Source: Cephalopachus bancanus (Eukaryota; Chordata; Mammalia; Primates; Tarsiidae). Taken from it: a stretch of DNA of 64,000 bases. The notes under the pieces are model-generated. The model was not told the origin of the DNA and did no database searches. It saw only the letters and a program-made list of their open reading frames with translations. The translations under genes and the position numbers were made by a program. The stretch is taken from NCBI GenBank assembly GCA_027257055.1, contig JAPVLO010000322.1, positions 1 to 64,000 on the forward strand. The letters are read 5' to 3'. Each line of letters begins with the position of its first letter. Positions within the stretch are counted from its first letter, which is position 1. Shown piece by piece: positions 44,085 to 57,535 of this stretch.

Positions 44085-44225
44085 ATTCCTCATTTAATCC
44101 ATGTGGAACTGTTACAAGCCCTATTTCATGAGTTCAGAGAGGTTAAATGGCCTGCCCAGGGCCACACAGCATATCCAGGGTGACATATGCAGCTGTGAAT
44201 TCCAAATCCCAGCTTCTTCCCACGC
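44085..44225 (+). mobile_element. MIR element
   Basis: CCTCATTTAATCC, GAGAGGTTAAATGGCCTGCCC and GGGCCACACAGC in MIR order. Confidence 0.75.
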
Positions 44226-45829
44226 CAGCTCAGTGACCTGGGGCCTCTGACGCTGTGGGATGAACAGCGGATCTTTGTTCAGCTGAAGCCCAGGCTGTGG
44301 GAGGCACTGTCGGCTGGCAGGAGGGCCTTCTTAATTCTGATGCACTAATTGCGCTTGTAGAACTCTCAGCTAGAGTAGTTTAACTGTTAATTACTGAGGT
44401 TGGGGTGGGGGATTAGACACATACCAGGAGTCTCTCTGTGCTTGGAGGCCCAGGCCCCAGGCCCTGAAGTTGGCAGCCCCGGAACCACCATGGGGTCTAA
44501 TAGCAGGGCGGCTGTGGCATCAACGCCCACGCCCAGGCTCCCACACCTGCTGCTCCTATCACTCTCACCAAGCTCCTCAGAAATGAGGCCTCGTGCCCCT
44601 GGGCCCCTGACTGTTGATGGCAGCCTGTAGGGCCCAGAGGCCGAGGCTCTCACAGGCCTCCCACCATGGCTCGGGCCTCTGTGTGGAGCACGTGCTTCAG
44701 GAAGCCGTATCCTGACTCACAGGGAGGCCAGGGAGGTCCAGAGGCTGGAGGCCAGGGTGTGGTTGAGTCCCGTCCTGTCTGGCCTGCCTGTGCATCTCAG
44801 CCTGTGGACCCGTGGCTCCTCTTGGTCAGGCAGTAATGGGACCATTGCCAAGTGGGCATGTGGAGTCTGTCCCTGATCTCCCTGTGCTCCCTGAACTGGG
44901 AGGCACGACCCAGGTTCTGGTACCCCAGGGCCCGCCATTAGCTCCTGCGTGTCCCAAGCCACGTCCCCTCCCTTCTCTGGGCCTCTGCTTTCTCGACCAG
45001 TCTACAGCGATGGTGTCAGAAAACCAAGATACCTGCCGGCTCTGTGTCAGAGGCGCCTTCTCACAACTCCCGCATCCCCTGGCCTGAGGGCCTCAGGCCA
45101 GCCACACCCCTCCTGAGGGAGGAAGGATGGCAGGAAGGACCAATTCTGCCAGTTCTCCCTGAATCCTCCTCTGCCCCGGCCAGCAGAGAGGCAGGTGCCT
45201 GTGTCGCAGATGGAGAAACTGAGGCACAAACAGCACCAGCAGGCAGAAGTCTAGCCAGGAGCAGAATGGAGATGTCTTCACTTTTGTGTTTTTTGCTCCT
45301 TGAGCCAGATGCATCTATTCCTATGGTCTCTGGGGCCTGAGGACAGGGGTATTGAATTGAGCCTTTTGGGCTTGGGAAAAGCAGCACTGAGTGGAAACTG
45401 GGCACCGGGTATGGGTCCTGCTGTGCCCTGCCATCCTTGGGACTGTGGATGGTGATACAATCTTCGCAAGCCTCAGGGTCACTTCCTTTGCTTCTTTACT
45501 AGGAAATCCGTTCATTTCCCCATCCATCCATTAATTTATTCGTTCATTAAACAAATAGTAATGAATGTGTCAGGCACAGTTCTAGTTGCTGGGGATATAC
45601 GAGTGAAAAAAGTCAAATCCCTGTCCTCATGGAGATGACGTGCTAGTGAGAGACAAAAATTACATGGGCCATAGAAGTAATTGGGAGGGGTGCTAGACAG
45701 TAACACCTCTCTCTGGAAACAGTCAGGACAAAACATGGCAGGGAAGACAGGACTAGGCTGGGGGCTTCGACCTGAGACACACACACAGAATTGGCATCCT
45801 GACTCTGACACCTACTCTCAGTGTGATTT

Positions 45830-46070
45830 GGACTTTCTAGTCCACCTGTCTGAGCCTCAGTTTCCCCTCTGTAAAATGGAAATGCTCATTGTTTGGGGCT
45901 GTTCCAGGCTTGTGTGAGATGATACCCAGTGATGACCACGTGCCAGAACCTCCACGTCTGTTCCTTCTGTAGCATCTCTCATTTACTGTCATTTCTTTGT
46001 TTTAAAAAGAGGAGAGTGAGACTCAGAGAAGTTAGGTGATTTTCCCAAGGCCACATAGCAAATTGCCTCC
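45830..46070 (+). mobile_element. Two MIR-like segments
   Basis: First TGAGCCTCAGTTTCCCCTCTG with GTAAAATGGAAATG, then GAGACTCAGAGAAGTTAGGTG with CCCAAGGCCACATAGC. Confidence 0.7.
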
Positions 46071-46212
46071 TTCCTCTGCTCTTCTACACAGCATCTGCCT
46101 CTCCACTCAGCCCATGGCCTGGGCCATCATTAGATGCAGTAAGTTGAAATGGACTGTGTTGAGTGGAGACTGTGTGATGTAAACTGAGACTCCTGTTTAT
46201 ATATATGTACTT

Positions 46213-46332
46213 AAAGTCCAGAGTCTTTCCATGTTGCCCAGACTGGTCTTGAATGCGTGTCCTCAAGCTATCCTCCTGCCTCAGCCTCCTAAGTTGCTGA
46301 GCTTACAGGCATGAGCCACTATTCCCAACTAT
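46213..46332 (-). mobile_element. Old Alu first monomer
   Basis: Reverse, diverged first monomer (CCATGTTGCCCAGACTGGTC to GGCATGAGCCACTATTCCC). Confidence 0.8.
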
Positions 46333-46352
46333 CCTGTTTAAGAAATATCTTT

Positions 46353-46821
46353 CACGGGGCGCAGTGGCTCATGCCTATAATCCCAGCACTTTGCGAGTCC
46401 GAGATGAGAGAATTGCCTGAGCCCACGGGTTCAAGACCAGCCTGGGCAATTTGGTGAGACCTCATCTCTACAACAAATAAAAAAATTAGCTCAGCGTGGT
46501 GGTGCATGCCTATAGTTCCAGTTACTTGGAAGGCTGAGGAGGAAGGATCACCTGATCCCAGCAGGTCGAAGCTGTGGTGGCCATGAACATGCCTCTGCAC
46601 TCCAGTCTGGGCGACAGAGTGAGACTCCGACTCAAAAAAACAAAACAGGGACATTGCCTTGCTAGACTCTGGTGTGGCCATGTGTTCTTTGAACTATGGC
46701 TATTGCCATGCTTCCTGGGTTTGGTGCCCTCTCCCACCTTGGGGAGGTGAATCTTCTCTCTCTCTTCCCTTTCTTTCTCTAATTTACTTTTAAATAAACT
46801 GTATTTTAAAATCTAAAAACA
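46353..46821 (+). mobile_element. Alu plus family B 3' domain (composite)
   Basis: A complete plus Alu (46,353-46,647) is followed by about 160 bases of non-Alu sequence: GGGACATTGCCTTGC, TTTGGTGCCCTCTCCCACC, TGAATCTTC, a pyrimidine tract, AATAAA at 46,793-46,798, then an A-rich end. The 10-base duplication AAATATCTTT (46,343 and 46,822) encloses both parts. The end of this domain recurs alone at 31,203-31,311. Confidence 0.72.
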
Positions 46822-47348
46822 AAATATCTTTGTTTTTGGACTTATAGAGGTAATGCATGTTTTTTAAAGAAAATTCAGAACATATAAATTAGTTAGAGAA
46901 TTTCATGATAGAGAGTTCAGACCATACACTCAGAAACATGCAATAGGAAAGCTCTTAGTAATCCTACCTCAGAGAAAGCCAGTGTTTTCTTATTCCACAG
47001 CACCCCCAACCAGCCCCAATATTTCATTAGTACAGAACTAACATTTCCATTATTATGTTTTACTAAGTGGGACAAAAACACTCACTATTTTACTAATTTG
47101 TCTTTCACTTGACAATAAATCTTTAATCTACCTTAGAATTCGACTATTAGAGTGACCACATGCCCAAAAATGTTTGCCTTTCCGAGAGCTGAAGGTGGGT
47201 TCCTTTTCCCCACAATCCTGTCTGGTCACCAGGATGGTGGGCCCAGGGATCCCCCAGCCATCTCTGCAGTGTTTTCTCACCACTGTGGTAAATGACCACT
47301 ACTGCCCCTGGTGACAGAGGAGGAAGCTGAATCTCAAAGAGTGTAAGT

Positions 47349-47815
<467 letters not shown>

Positions 47816-48469
47816 AAAGCACAAGTGACTGGCCCAGGAATTGGATACCCAGATTCACAGGAGCAGCGATGAAATGAAGATCACAGCAGTGAGGAGGTGG
47901 GTCCTGGAGGGGGCGGCAGAGTGGTTCATGACTCTGGGACTTAATTCTGGGCCTACCGTTTGAGAGGTGAGAGCTGTTGAACGCGTTAAAGTCTTGGCAT
48001 CTCAGTTTCCTCATCTTAAAACTGGGGCACTAATACCTGAGTCATCAGGCAGTGATTATACCGGCAGAGGCAAGTGAAACCTTAGCCAGGGCCTGGCCCT
48101 GCTCAGTAGCTGTGGCAGGTGTGATGAGGCAGGGCCTGCTGTGGTCATCACCCACTCCGCTCGTCGTTTAAGGAGGGACCTAGAGCAGGTGGTCGAGAGC
48201 CAGCTCCAGCATCAGGCTGCCGGGTCGCATCCCCATCCCTCAAGGAGAAACGATCCAGTCCCCTTGCTTCAAGGAGAAGCAACCCTGAAGGGCCATCAGC
48301 CCCAGGCTCCCCTGCAGTCGGAACTGGCAGAGGCCTCTGTGGTGGCTGCATCCGAGCCTGCTCCCTTCATTCCCCGCAGAGAGCCGCCCCCAGTCAACTT
48401 CCGGCTCACTGGCTGTTGCACGGAGAGCCCGACCTAAGACACTGTTCATAGATTTTAACAAAGCTACTT

Positions 48470-48590
48470 AATGCTCGGTGTCTCGGTTTCCTCATCTGTA
48501 GAATGGGAGCGCTACCTCATAGGATGGTTAACCTGTGTGAAGTGATGAGAAGAGTCAGTGCTCAATCAGTATCAGCTTTGTTTTTAGCCC
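48470..48590 (+). mobile_element. MIR 3' part
   Basis: TGTCTCGGTTTCCTCATCTG, TAGAATGGGAGCGCTACCTC and AGAGTCAGTGCTCAATCAGTAT. Confidence 0.75.
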
Positions 48591-50268
48591 AAGGCCAGGT
48601 GGTTAATGGTGAGACCAGAAGTAGAATTCAGAGATTTCCTTTAGTTCCTGGCTCCATCCCTTCACAGCAGCCATTCTGAGCAGTCCAGGACCCTGCACAC
48701 AATAGGGTTCTGGGGAAGCTGAAGCTGCCAGTCCTAGGCTTAGAGAAAGTTGATTTGCTCAGGGCTGGAAGGGCCGTCTTTTGGTGGTCCTTAACACACA
48801 CTCCTGGAATCCCACCCAGTGCCACTCCCCTGCCTGGTTCTCTTGGGCTGATACAAAGCGCAGCCCCAGCCCAAGCCAATGTCTGCTCATTGTACCAGGA
48901 AAGGCCCGAAACCAATGCAATCTAAATGATCACAAAATGGGAGAGATGGCCATCCACCCACTTGGCAAATGTGGGCACGAGGGCTCAGCAGTGCAGAAGA
49001 CAGACAAGATCCCGCTCTCGTTCTGTGGGAGACAAAAGAGGCCAAAGGAGGAGGCGGCATGGGCTCCGGGCTGGGGGACAGAGAGGGCTTGGGAGGAGGT
49101 GATCTGCCTTGATGGAAGGGTAGAATTCAGCCAGAAAGAGGGAAGGAGAAGGTGCCAGGCAGAGGGGAGACCTGCAGGTGAGAAAGCTCTTGGCATGTTC
49201 TTGGGCCTCAAGTGAAAACCTGGTTATGGCTTTTCCTGCTCCAGATCCTTCTGTGTGTCCCTTCAAGCCAGAGTAGAATTTGAGTTCCCCAGCCTGGCAT
49301 TCGCAGTTCGGAGCTGTCGTACACTGAACCACTTGGTGTTCCCTTGACACGTCCCCACTAGGCAAGTTCTCGGATGAGGAGGAAAGAATGTAGACTTTGG
49401 AGCCCAGACAAACCCGGACCCATATATCCCCCCTTGAGTCCTTCTAGTTGTGGCTTGTGCAAATCAGTGACCTTCCCTGATCTTTAGTGTTCTCATCCGT
49501 AAAATGGGTGAGTAAAGCCTTTCACAGGACTGTTGTGGTGCCAGTCTTCACCACGGTCCTCAATGGTCCTCACCTCCTGGGACGCACAGCGTTGTGTAGT
49601 CCCCTCTACATTGTGCTGTCACTGGTCTGTGTGACCAAAAGAATATGACTCTAGCGATGCTGTGCCACTGCCAAGATTAGGTATAAAAGGCTAGGGTTTC
49701 TGTCTCTCTTGGGTTGCTCATTCTGGGGGAAGTTGGGTGTTGAGAGACCCACATGGTGAGGACCTGAGGGAGAGCTTGGAAGTGGATCTGTCGGCCCAGG
49801 CAAGTCTTCAGAGACTGCAGCCCCAGCTGACAGCTTGACTGTGACCTCATGGAAGACCTTGAGCCAGACCCACGCAGCTAAGTCCTGGCTCCTGACCCTA
49901 AGAAACGATGTGAGGTAAAATGTGTTTGGTGTTTTCAGCTGTAACCTTGGAGTAGCTTGTCACAGGACGTGAGGATGTGCTCAGCAGGGAGCCTGAACCC
50001 CACGGAAGGGCTTAGGGACTGAGAACAGCACATTGTTCCCACTTCTGAGCCTTTGCCGGGATTGTGCTTCTCCATTTCTGTTTCCCAGAATTCTTCCTGC
50101 ACTCCTAAACGTGTTATCAAGAAGTTTCCTCTGACTCCGTCTCCCATAGCACCTTGGCATCCTTCACTGTGGGCACTCCTTGTAGGATTCTGGTCACCTC
50201 TTGCCTTCAGGGGCACATCTAGCCCCTCTTTCTACTATTCCTGGGAAACCCTGGAAACTTGAAAACAG

Positions 50269-50308
50269 GGACTTTCCCCAGCATCCTTGGACTTTCCCCA
50301 GCATCCTT
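50269..50308 (+). repeat. Perfect 20-bp tandem duplication with kappa-B motif
   Basis: GGACTTTCCCCAGCATCCTT occurs twice with no gap (50,269-50,288 and 50,289-50,308). The first copy is preceded by G, which makes GGGACTTTCC (50,268-50,277), the classical NF-kappa-B consensus. The second lacks that G. Confidence 0.85.
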
Positions 50309-51419
50309 GCCCCCGGTGTGTACCATTCCCCACGTGGCAGGAGCTTAGGGAACTGGCCAAGTTGAGGGAAAGAGGAATGCAGCAGGAGGCAGGGAGGAGG
50401 CTGGGCCTGGCTGAGTTGGACAGAAGCGGGCCAGCCCTCCCCGTCTTTGTGGGAGCTGACAATGGGGGCTGCATCTCTGGGCCCTCCCCTGGGACCCTGA
50501 GTCCCTGCAGGACCCTGCCTGGAGGAAGGTGGCTTCAGCAGGCACCCTCCAGTCCCTGTTGATAGAAGAACCTTGTTGACAGGTGATCCCCACCCTTTGA
50601 ACTCCAGGCCTACTCATTTCACACTGAGTCCAAGTCTGAATGCCCACAGCATGGGCCTCTAACCAGATATGTGACCCCTGGAAACCCTCTGCTCCTTCTG
50701 GGCCTCAGTTTCCCCACCTCTGCAGGGTTGCCTAAAGGCCTTTCCAACTCTGACCAAAGAATGTGCTGACCCCCTGCCTGCTGATGGGGGCTCCTCCAGG
50801 GGCGAGTCGCAGAGTGGGAAGATAACACCCAGCCCGCCTCCTCACAGCAACCTCTTCCCACAGGCAAGAAGGATGTGTCACTATACCCTGGACTCTGGAA
50901 GATTCCCACAGTTCAGTTCTTTCCTGGCTTTCAACTGGAGGAATCGCATCTTTCTTGCTCACATCTCCTGGGATCTATTTTTGGCCCTGGCGGGCTTGAT
51001 GTGGTGGCCTGTGTGGGTGTTCCCTTTTAATTTGGGGTCCTGAGCCATCTGAGGCCTGGGCCGGTAATTATGAGAGCAGAGCCATTTATAGAAATGCCCT
51101 TGAGAAAAGTCAGTGATGAGACCTGAGTGAAAATAACTCGGAAACGAAGTCTTGGACCTTCTCCAGGCAGCGCTGAGATTTCCGGGTGGGAGAAACCCCC
51201 TTAGGACACAGAGTTGACATGTTGTCAATCCTGTGGCTCTCCCGTTGGCCTGGGAGGCCATGGAGACCTGGGTCTTGTATGAGATCTGATGTGGGGCCCC
51301 TCGGCCTTTGCTACCTGCAGGACTAGCCAGATGGGCCCAGCCATTCTGCCCCCAAGCTCCACCCTTAGGATCCAGGTAGGGAATGAGGCGAGTCCCACAG
51401 CAATGTGAAATGTCACTGG

Positions 51420-51708
51420 TGCTGGGCTCGGTGGCTCAGTCTGTAATCTCGCGCCTTGGGAGGCTGAGGTGAGTGGATTGCCTGAGCCTGCGGGTTCGAG
51501 ACCCGCCTGGGCAACTTGGTAAGACCTCATCTCTACAATAAATAAAAAATTAGCTGGGCATGGTAGCGCACGCCTGTAATTCTGGCTACTCAGAAGGCTG
51601 AGGCAGAAGGATCACTGGAGTGCAGCAGGTGGAGGCTGCGGTGGCCGGGAGCAGCCACTGCACTCCAGTCTGGGCAACAGAGTGAGGCTCCAACTCAAAA
51701 AAAAAAAA
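51420..51708 (+). mobile_element. Alu dimer, young type
   Basis: Plus Alu in BMP8 intron 1, flanked by GAAATGTCACTGG on both sides. Confidence 0.95.
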
Positions 51709-52989
51709 GAAATGTCACTGGCTTCTGAGGGGTCACATTGTAACACAGAAGCCACTCCTAGACTAGCAGTGATATCCCAGCCCAGGGGTTGCGAGTATTG
51801 GACACTGAGCTTCTGTCCAAGGACAAGCAGCCCTTGGGAAGAAGGGTCCGGGACACCCTCACTCTGGGCCTCTGGAACACAGGGGGCTGATGAGCAGACC
51901 ACTGAGAGCCCCTGTGTGCACCCACATGTTTGGTCCCTGCCCTCAAGGGGCTCTCTGGCCAGAAGGGCAGCTAATCTAGAAACGGGAACCCCTGGCACAG
52001 GGGTCAGGGAGAGGCCAACAGCCTGGTCTGTGTGGAGTCTGAGGAGGACAAGGAGGCTCCTCTACTGGATTTAGAGGCACTTGGCCTTCAGATATGGTGG
52101 GACGGGGGCAACCTGGAGCGAGCAGCTAGAAGGGACTCCAGGGGAAGGGCATTTGTAGCCAGAAGGTACAAGAGGCTCGAGGGACAGAGGGCAAGGCAAC
52201 TCAGGGAAGTCCTGGACACAGTGCTGAACTCAGACTGTTCCCATGGGCCCTGTGGGGTGGGGCAGATCTGAGGGAGGTGGGACAGGTCAGACGGGTCAGA
52301 GGTTTCTATTTTCCTAACAACCACTCTGAGCTGGAAGAAGAGCATATCTTTTGAAGTCTTACTTTTTGGTCAGAAGTAAAACAGATTTAGGTTGTCTGGG
52401 TGAGTCTAAATTTTGTCCAGGCACAAAATAGCCAGAGCATTTGTTGGTGTTGGGATGATGGTTGCAGGTTTGGCATCTGGAGGCCTAGCCTGTGAGTGGC
52501 AGGTACAAGCCCCAAACATGGTTGATTGAGGCCCTCTCTTGCCCACAGCAGGCCTTTCCTGGAAATATGGCACCCAGCGATTGATTTATGCATGGCTGGA
52601 GGAGGAGAAGGCCGAGGGTTCCATCATTACACATTGGTGATTCATGATTGTTTATTTTTTCGGGAGCCACATTAAGGAGGTTCAGAAGTAAATTCGTTTG
52701 CTGCCTCACCAGACAGAAGCTGGTTCATTGTTAGACCATTTGGGGCAGCTTTTTATAATTCTGTGGTAAAGAAACACTTAGAGATGCCTGTGGAAAGAGG
52801 TGTATCTTTGTCTGTTTCCTGAGCCCAGTGAATTGCTTTTTGCATTTGTCTTTCCATATTTTCACCAGTGTGTCTTTGGGATTGTTGTGTCAAAGGGTAA
52901 ATTCATGTGTAACTTTGCTAAGTATTGCCAAATTCTTCCTCTACACAGCTTTCCTAGGCAGAATGTTCACCTCTGATCTTAACCTATTT

Positions 52990-53240
52990 CTTTCCTGAAG
53001 ATGTACTATCTATCCTATGAAAAACACCCATTCCTTTCGAGCCTACACCTTCCATATTTCCTTTATAGCATGCACAATGGAAATGGCATCCCATATTTTA
53101 CTTGTTTTTTGTTTATATTTTATCTCCCTCATTAGACTGTAAACTCCATGAGAGTGGAGAAGTTACCTGTCTTGTTTACTGATACAGGCCCAGTGTCCAG
53201 AACAGTGTCATACGATACAGTAAGAACTTGATAAATTTGC
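52990..53240 (+). mobile_element. L2 3' end
   Basis: Contains AGACTGTAAACTCCATGAG, CCTGTCTTGTTTACTG and CAGTAAGAACTTGATAAAT, the typical order at the L2 3' end. Confidence 0.75.
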
Positions 53241-54104
53241 TTATAAGTTGAACATGATGAATTCATGGAAAACACATTGGAGAATGAATACACTTATTTA
53301 GAAAAAGATAACTCAGATGAGGTCAGGTGTGTTCAGAGTGGTATGGCTGTAGACAGAGAAAGATAATTCAAAATCTTGTTTCTGACCCCAAAAGTAACAC
53401 TTCAAAAGACACGCTCAGGCGCTGTGGGCAGTGCACGTTCCACTCCTTCTCCGCCATGGACTGGGATGAAAGCCCACCTCTTCCTGCCCACACACATTCT
53501 GACCCCGGCCCTTCCCTGCACAGCTGTCTGCCTGCCCATCACCGGCCCAGGTCCCCACCACGAGGACAGGAAGTGCTCCCACATCCGCCTTGGCCGCACA
53601 GGCTGGTGCTTTTTACAAACCTGACTTGTGGTCACTGAGCCCAGCAGCCAGAGAGAATTTTTAAAAAGACGTCCAAACATGTAATTAAAATCTCAGTGTC
53701 GGGTTTTGTGGAAGGCACTGGGCGGCTCCCGCCCCTGCTTTCCGGAAACACAGATTTTTAGCGTTTGGAAAGTGGCAGAAGGCTAAAGTGAGACCGCCCT
53801 AAATATACCATCCTGGGCATTTCCGTGCAGCTGGAGAAATGTGGGATTTATTTTGCAGCTGTGGCCTTTGCAGGCCTGTTAGACAGCCCCCCGCCACGGG
53901 GCCATGTCTCCCATCTCTCCTCCAGCTGTCCCCTGCCCTCGCCTCCACAGATGTATCCCAATCCACCACTCCACCCATGCTACCCTGCTGTTGCTCCCAG
54001 CCCCTATGCTCCCCACTGACCAGAGTCACAGTTTGTGCTTCTGGCCCAGGATTTGCACCCTCAGCGGGCAGGCCACAGCTGGGCTCACATGCTATACCCC
54101 ACAC

Positions 54105-54430
54105 CGTTCATCTGTAGGCACCTCCACCCCCTATCTGCAAGATTCTCTCTGCCCGGAGCACTTTGTCTGCCACCTTCTCCCCCCGCCAAGGTTCTATCTC
54201 ATCCTTCAAGACCAGTTCAGATATCACCTCCTCCATGAAGCCTGCTCAGATCCCACCACCCAGTGGGACCCTCTGAATTTCCTAACCCTTGACTCTCCAG
54301 GAGCTTATTCTGCCTACCCTGGTGTTTCTTGTTCATGTCTACATTTCCCTCCTTCCTCCTTCACCTTGTTCCAGAAAGGGAACTCAGGTCCTCTGCCCTC
54401 TGCTGCTTCCTACTGCTTGCTTGCCCTGCC
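54105..54430 (+). mobile_element. L2-like segment
   Basis: Contains CATCCTTCAAGACCAGTTCAG, ATATCACCTCCTCCATGAAGCC and a CTGGTGTTTCTTGTTCATG stretch, an L2 region usually upstream of its 3' end. Confidence 0.6.
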
Positions 54431-55048
54431 CTGTCCGCAGGCCCCGCACTCTAGACCTTTGCTCTCACGGGTCCGTCCCTGGCAGGGCCCATCTCCATAA
54501 CACTGTGCCACATTTGCGCTCATGCCTCAGCCCAGCTCAGCTGTCACCGCTGAGATCTCCGCCTCAGCCAATGGGCAGACTCAGGATGGCCTGTAGCCCA
54601 CTGAGATGCCCTCGGCTGTGTCCCTGTTCAGGTTTCTCTAGGGGAGCTATGGCCCTTTTCTGCCTACGGTTTGACATCCCTTTCCACTTTAGCCTGAGAG
54701 CTCCCAAAGGAGGGCCTCTCCTCTGTCTTCTCTGTGAGTCCCATGGCCAGACAGGGGGGTACAAGGGGAGTTTGATGTTTGGGTCACAGGACCTGTTGAG
54801 TAGCCATCAGGTACAGGTTTCAAGTATATTTGATTATTCGACCTCTTGGCCCCATCTGCACCCTGAGGCAGAACCTGGAACAAGTTCATTTGCAGAGGAA
54901 GAAGCTGGCCCTACCCAGGCCTCCCAGACACTCCCCATGCCCCAGGCAGTGGGCAGCACCTGATGGGTGCCTCAGCTTACACCTGGCTCTGCCCGCTTTG
55001 GAACCCAAGCCATCCCTAGCGACAGCCTGACTCCCTTTTGTCTTCCAG

Positions 55049-55238
55049 TGGAGCTTGACCGTGCCCTGGGCCACCAGGAGCCCCACTGGAAGGAGTTCCG
55101 CTTTGACCTGACCCAGATCCCAGAGGGGGAGGCGGTCACAGCTGCGGAGTTCCGGATATACAAGGTGCCCAGCACCCACCCCCTCAACAGGACGCTCCAC
55201 ATCAGCATGTTCGAGGTGGTCCAGGAGCAATTCAACAG
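55049..55238 (+). CDS. BMP8B: BMP8 exon 2 (prodomain)
   Basis: This exon encodes prodomain residues from the shared Val codon through [40 protein letters not shown] and VVQEQFNR. The acceptor is TTCTTTTGTCTTCCAG-like and the donor is GTGCCT. It is 190 bases long and joins exon 1 in phase to keep the frame open. It contains one N-glycosylation sequon, Asn-Arg-Thr (LNRTLH), which is expected for this prodomain. Most of these residues match human BMP8A/BMP8B. Confidence 0.95.
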
Positions 55239-55677
55239 GTGCCTTCCCCTCGGCCCAGGTGTCCACATGCCTCACAGTCTCCTGGTCAAGGCTCCGCTGG
55301 TGTGTCTGGACCAGAGGGTAGGGGTGGGGTGAGGCGGAGCATTTCCCAGAGGACTGATAAAGGAGTATCAAAGACAGGAAAGATGCTTGGCCTGAAGCCT
55401 CATGGCACTTGTGGTGGAGCCCCAGTGACAGTCCTAGCTTCAAGTCCCCGTCTTGCCACGCTGGCTGTGGGACCTTGGATGGGTCACTGAGCCTCAGTTT
55501 CCCCATCTGTACTTGGGTACAGTAACACCTTTGTTGGCTGACTCAGTGAGATAAGGCAGGGGAGGGGCCCAGCCCAGAGCCAGGGCAGATGGACCTCCAG
55601 CAACGTCCCCAGGCGGGCACTGGAAACACCAAGGCAGCTGTGCCAGGCTCCGGTTAATTGTTCTTTCGTGTCCACAG
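55239..55677 (+). other. BMP8 intron 2 (439 bp)
   Basis: Short intron from GTGCCT to TCCACAG, containing only a MIR-like stretch (GCCTCAGTTTCCCCATCTG, 55,491-55,509). Confidence 0.9.
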
Positions 55678-55826
55678 GGAGTCTGACTTGTTCTTTTTGG
55701 ATCTTCAGACGCTTCGAGCGGGGGACGAGGGCTGGCTGGTGCTGGACGTCACAGCAGCCAGTGACCGCTGGTTGCTGAACCGTCACAAGGACCTGGGACT
55801 CCGCCTCTATGTGGAAACCGAGGATG
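55678..55826 (+). CDS. BMP8B: BMP8 exon 3 (prodomain)
   Basis: Encodes [40 protein letters not shown] and [10 protein letters not shown], the conserved [10 protein letters not shown] part of the BMP prodomain. It is 149 bases long, acceptor CCACAG, donor GTGAGG. Together the three exons give about 222 residues, roughly the first half of a BMP8 precursor of about 400. The furin site and the cysteine-knot ligand domain are in exons 4 to 7, which I do not find before 64,000. Confidence 0.95.
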
Positions 55827-57535
55827 GTGAGGCTCAGGGGCTCCTCTGCTCCAGCACAAGAAGCGGCAGGGGTCACAGTTGGCCCTGGGTGCTCCCCCTT
55901 TCTAGCAGGGGCCCGCTGCGAGGGTCAAGGAGGTAGAGAGCACAAGGTCCGCACAGGAGGCCCTCAGCTGGAGCTGGTCCCTCCTCTCCCCCGCTGAACC
56001 AACACTGGGTAGAAGAGCGCGTGTCAGAGTCTTCCTTCCCCAGGAAACGGGCGTTCTTCTCGCCTTAGGAGTTTCTGGACTGGGAAGAGGAGGACAGGAA
56101 GTGGTTGCACCCTTAGGCCCTGAGTCTGAGAGGCTGGTTTAATCCCAACCAAGCAGTGCCCTGACTCCCTGGCCCTTTGGGAGGTACTTCCTCTTGAAGC
56201 TTCCGTCTTCTCTTCTGCAGAACAAAGATTCACCCCTTCCTTCCCCTGGTGTTATTGAAGCGCCTCCTGCATCGCAGGCAGTGAGAATACAGAGGCCAAG
56301 TGGGCCTGAGATGGGCCTGTCTGAGGCCCAACAAGAGGGGCCGTGGAGCAGCAGAGAGGGCAAGTGTGGAAGATGAGATTGGGAGGGGTTGGCAGGGGCC
56401 GTTCTGAGTTGGGGTAAACCAGGCAGAGGCATCTGGGGTTTTGAGATCATTTGTTTTATTTAATAACAGTGGAGGATACCAGGATCTGATTCGGGGTTTT
56501 TTAAAAAAAACCTTCTGAGATATGCCCCCCCCCAGGGGGGCAACATACCTCCCCACCCCTTCTTTGGGCTACACTCAGTAACTTGCTTCCCGAAAATCTG
56601 GGATGGCCAGGGGTGGGGGGAGTCTCTCTACAGTGGAGAAACCTGACAAGCACCCTGTCAACCAGGTGATGAAGATCACCTGGATGACAGGGCAGGTGGC
56701 TAGCGCGTGCCCCCGACGTGAGGTGAGGCGACTGGCACTTCACCTCGGAGGTCTTCCTCCCTAGAACCCATAGCCCCAGTCTAGCCATGAGAGAAACATC
56801 AAACAAACTCAGATGGAAGTACTTTGACAAGTACTTCTCAAAACCATCAAGGTCACCAAAAACAAGTAAAGTTTAAGAAACTGTAACAACCTAGAAGAAC
56901 CTAAGCAGTCGTGACCACTCAGTGTGATGTGGTGTCCGGGATGGGATTCTGGACCAGGGAAAGATGTTAGGAGAAAATCTATGAAATCCAAGTAAATTAT
57001 GGTATTTACTTAACAAAAATATATCAATATTGGTTCGTTTGTTGGGACCAAGTCACCGTAGCAGTGCAAAATGTTCCCATTTCCGTGGAAACCGGGTCCA
57101 GGCATATGAGAACTCTGTACTAGCTTTGGAAATTTTTCTGTAAATCTCCCCTGTTGTAAAATTAAAACTTTACTTAATATATGCATAAAATAAATGACTT
57201 CCTGGGGAGAGGAGGCTGAGATGGACAAGAGTGAAGGCAGAGAGACCCGCTGCAGCCCCATGCGGTCCAGGTGGGAGGTGTAAGATGCTTGTTGGGAGCA
57301 GTAAAGATGGAGAAGGGTGGAGAGAGTAGAAATGCCAGGATGTACTTATAGCTGGCAAGCAGGTGAGGGAAAGGGAGGAATCGTGGATGACACATAATCT
57401 AAGCAGTGGATGGTTTTTAACAGAGATATATATATATATTTTTTTTCCTTTTGACTGATTGGAGAAATAGAGGAAGGGCAAGTTTGAGGCAGGTGATCAA
57501 GAATTCTCTTTTGGCTGGAATATTATTGAAACTCC

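Noticed and set aside
48141..48437. 98-residue plus frame in BMP8 intron 1
   Set aside because: No domain, no splice signals of note, and a competing minus frame of similar length. It could be an old repeat.
53904..54963. Plus frames of 198 and 224 residues before BMP8 exon 2
   Set aside because: Pro/Ser/Leu-rich translations of C-rich intronic and L2-like sequence without BMP similarity.
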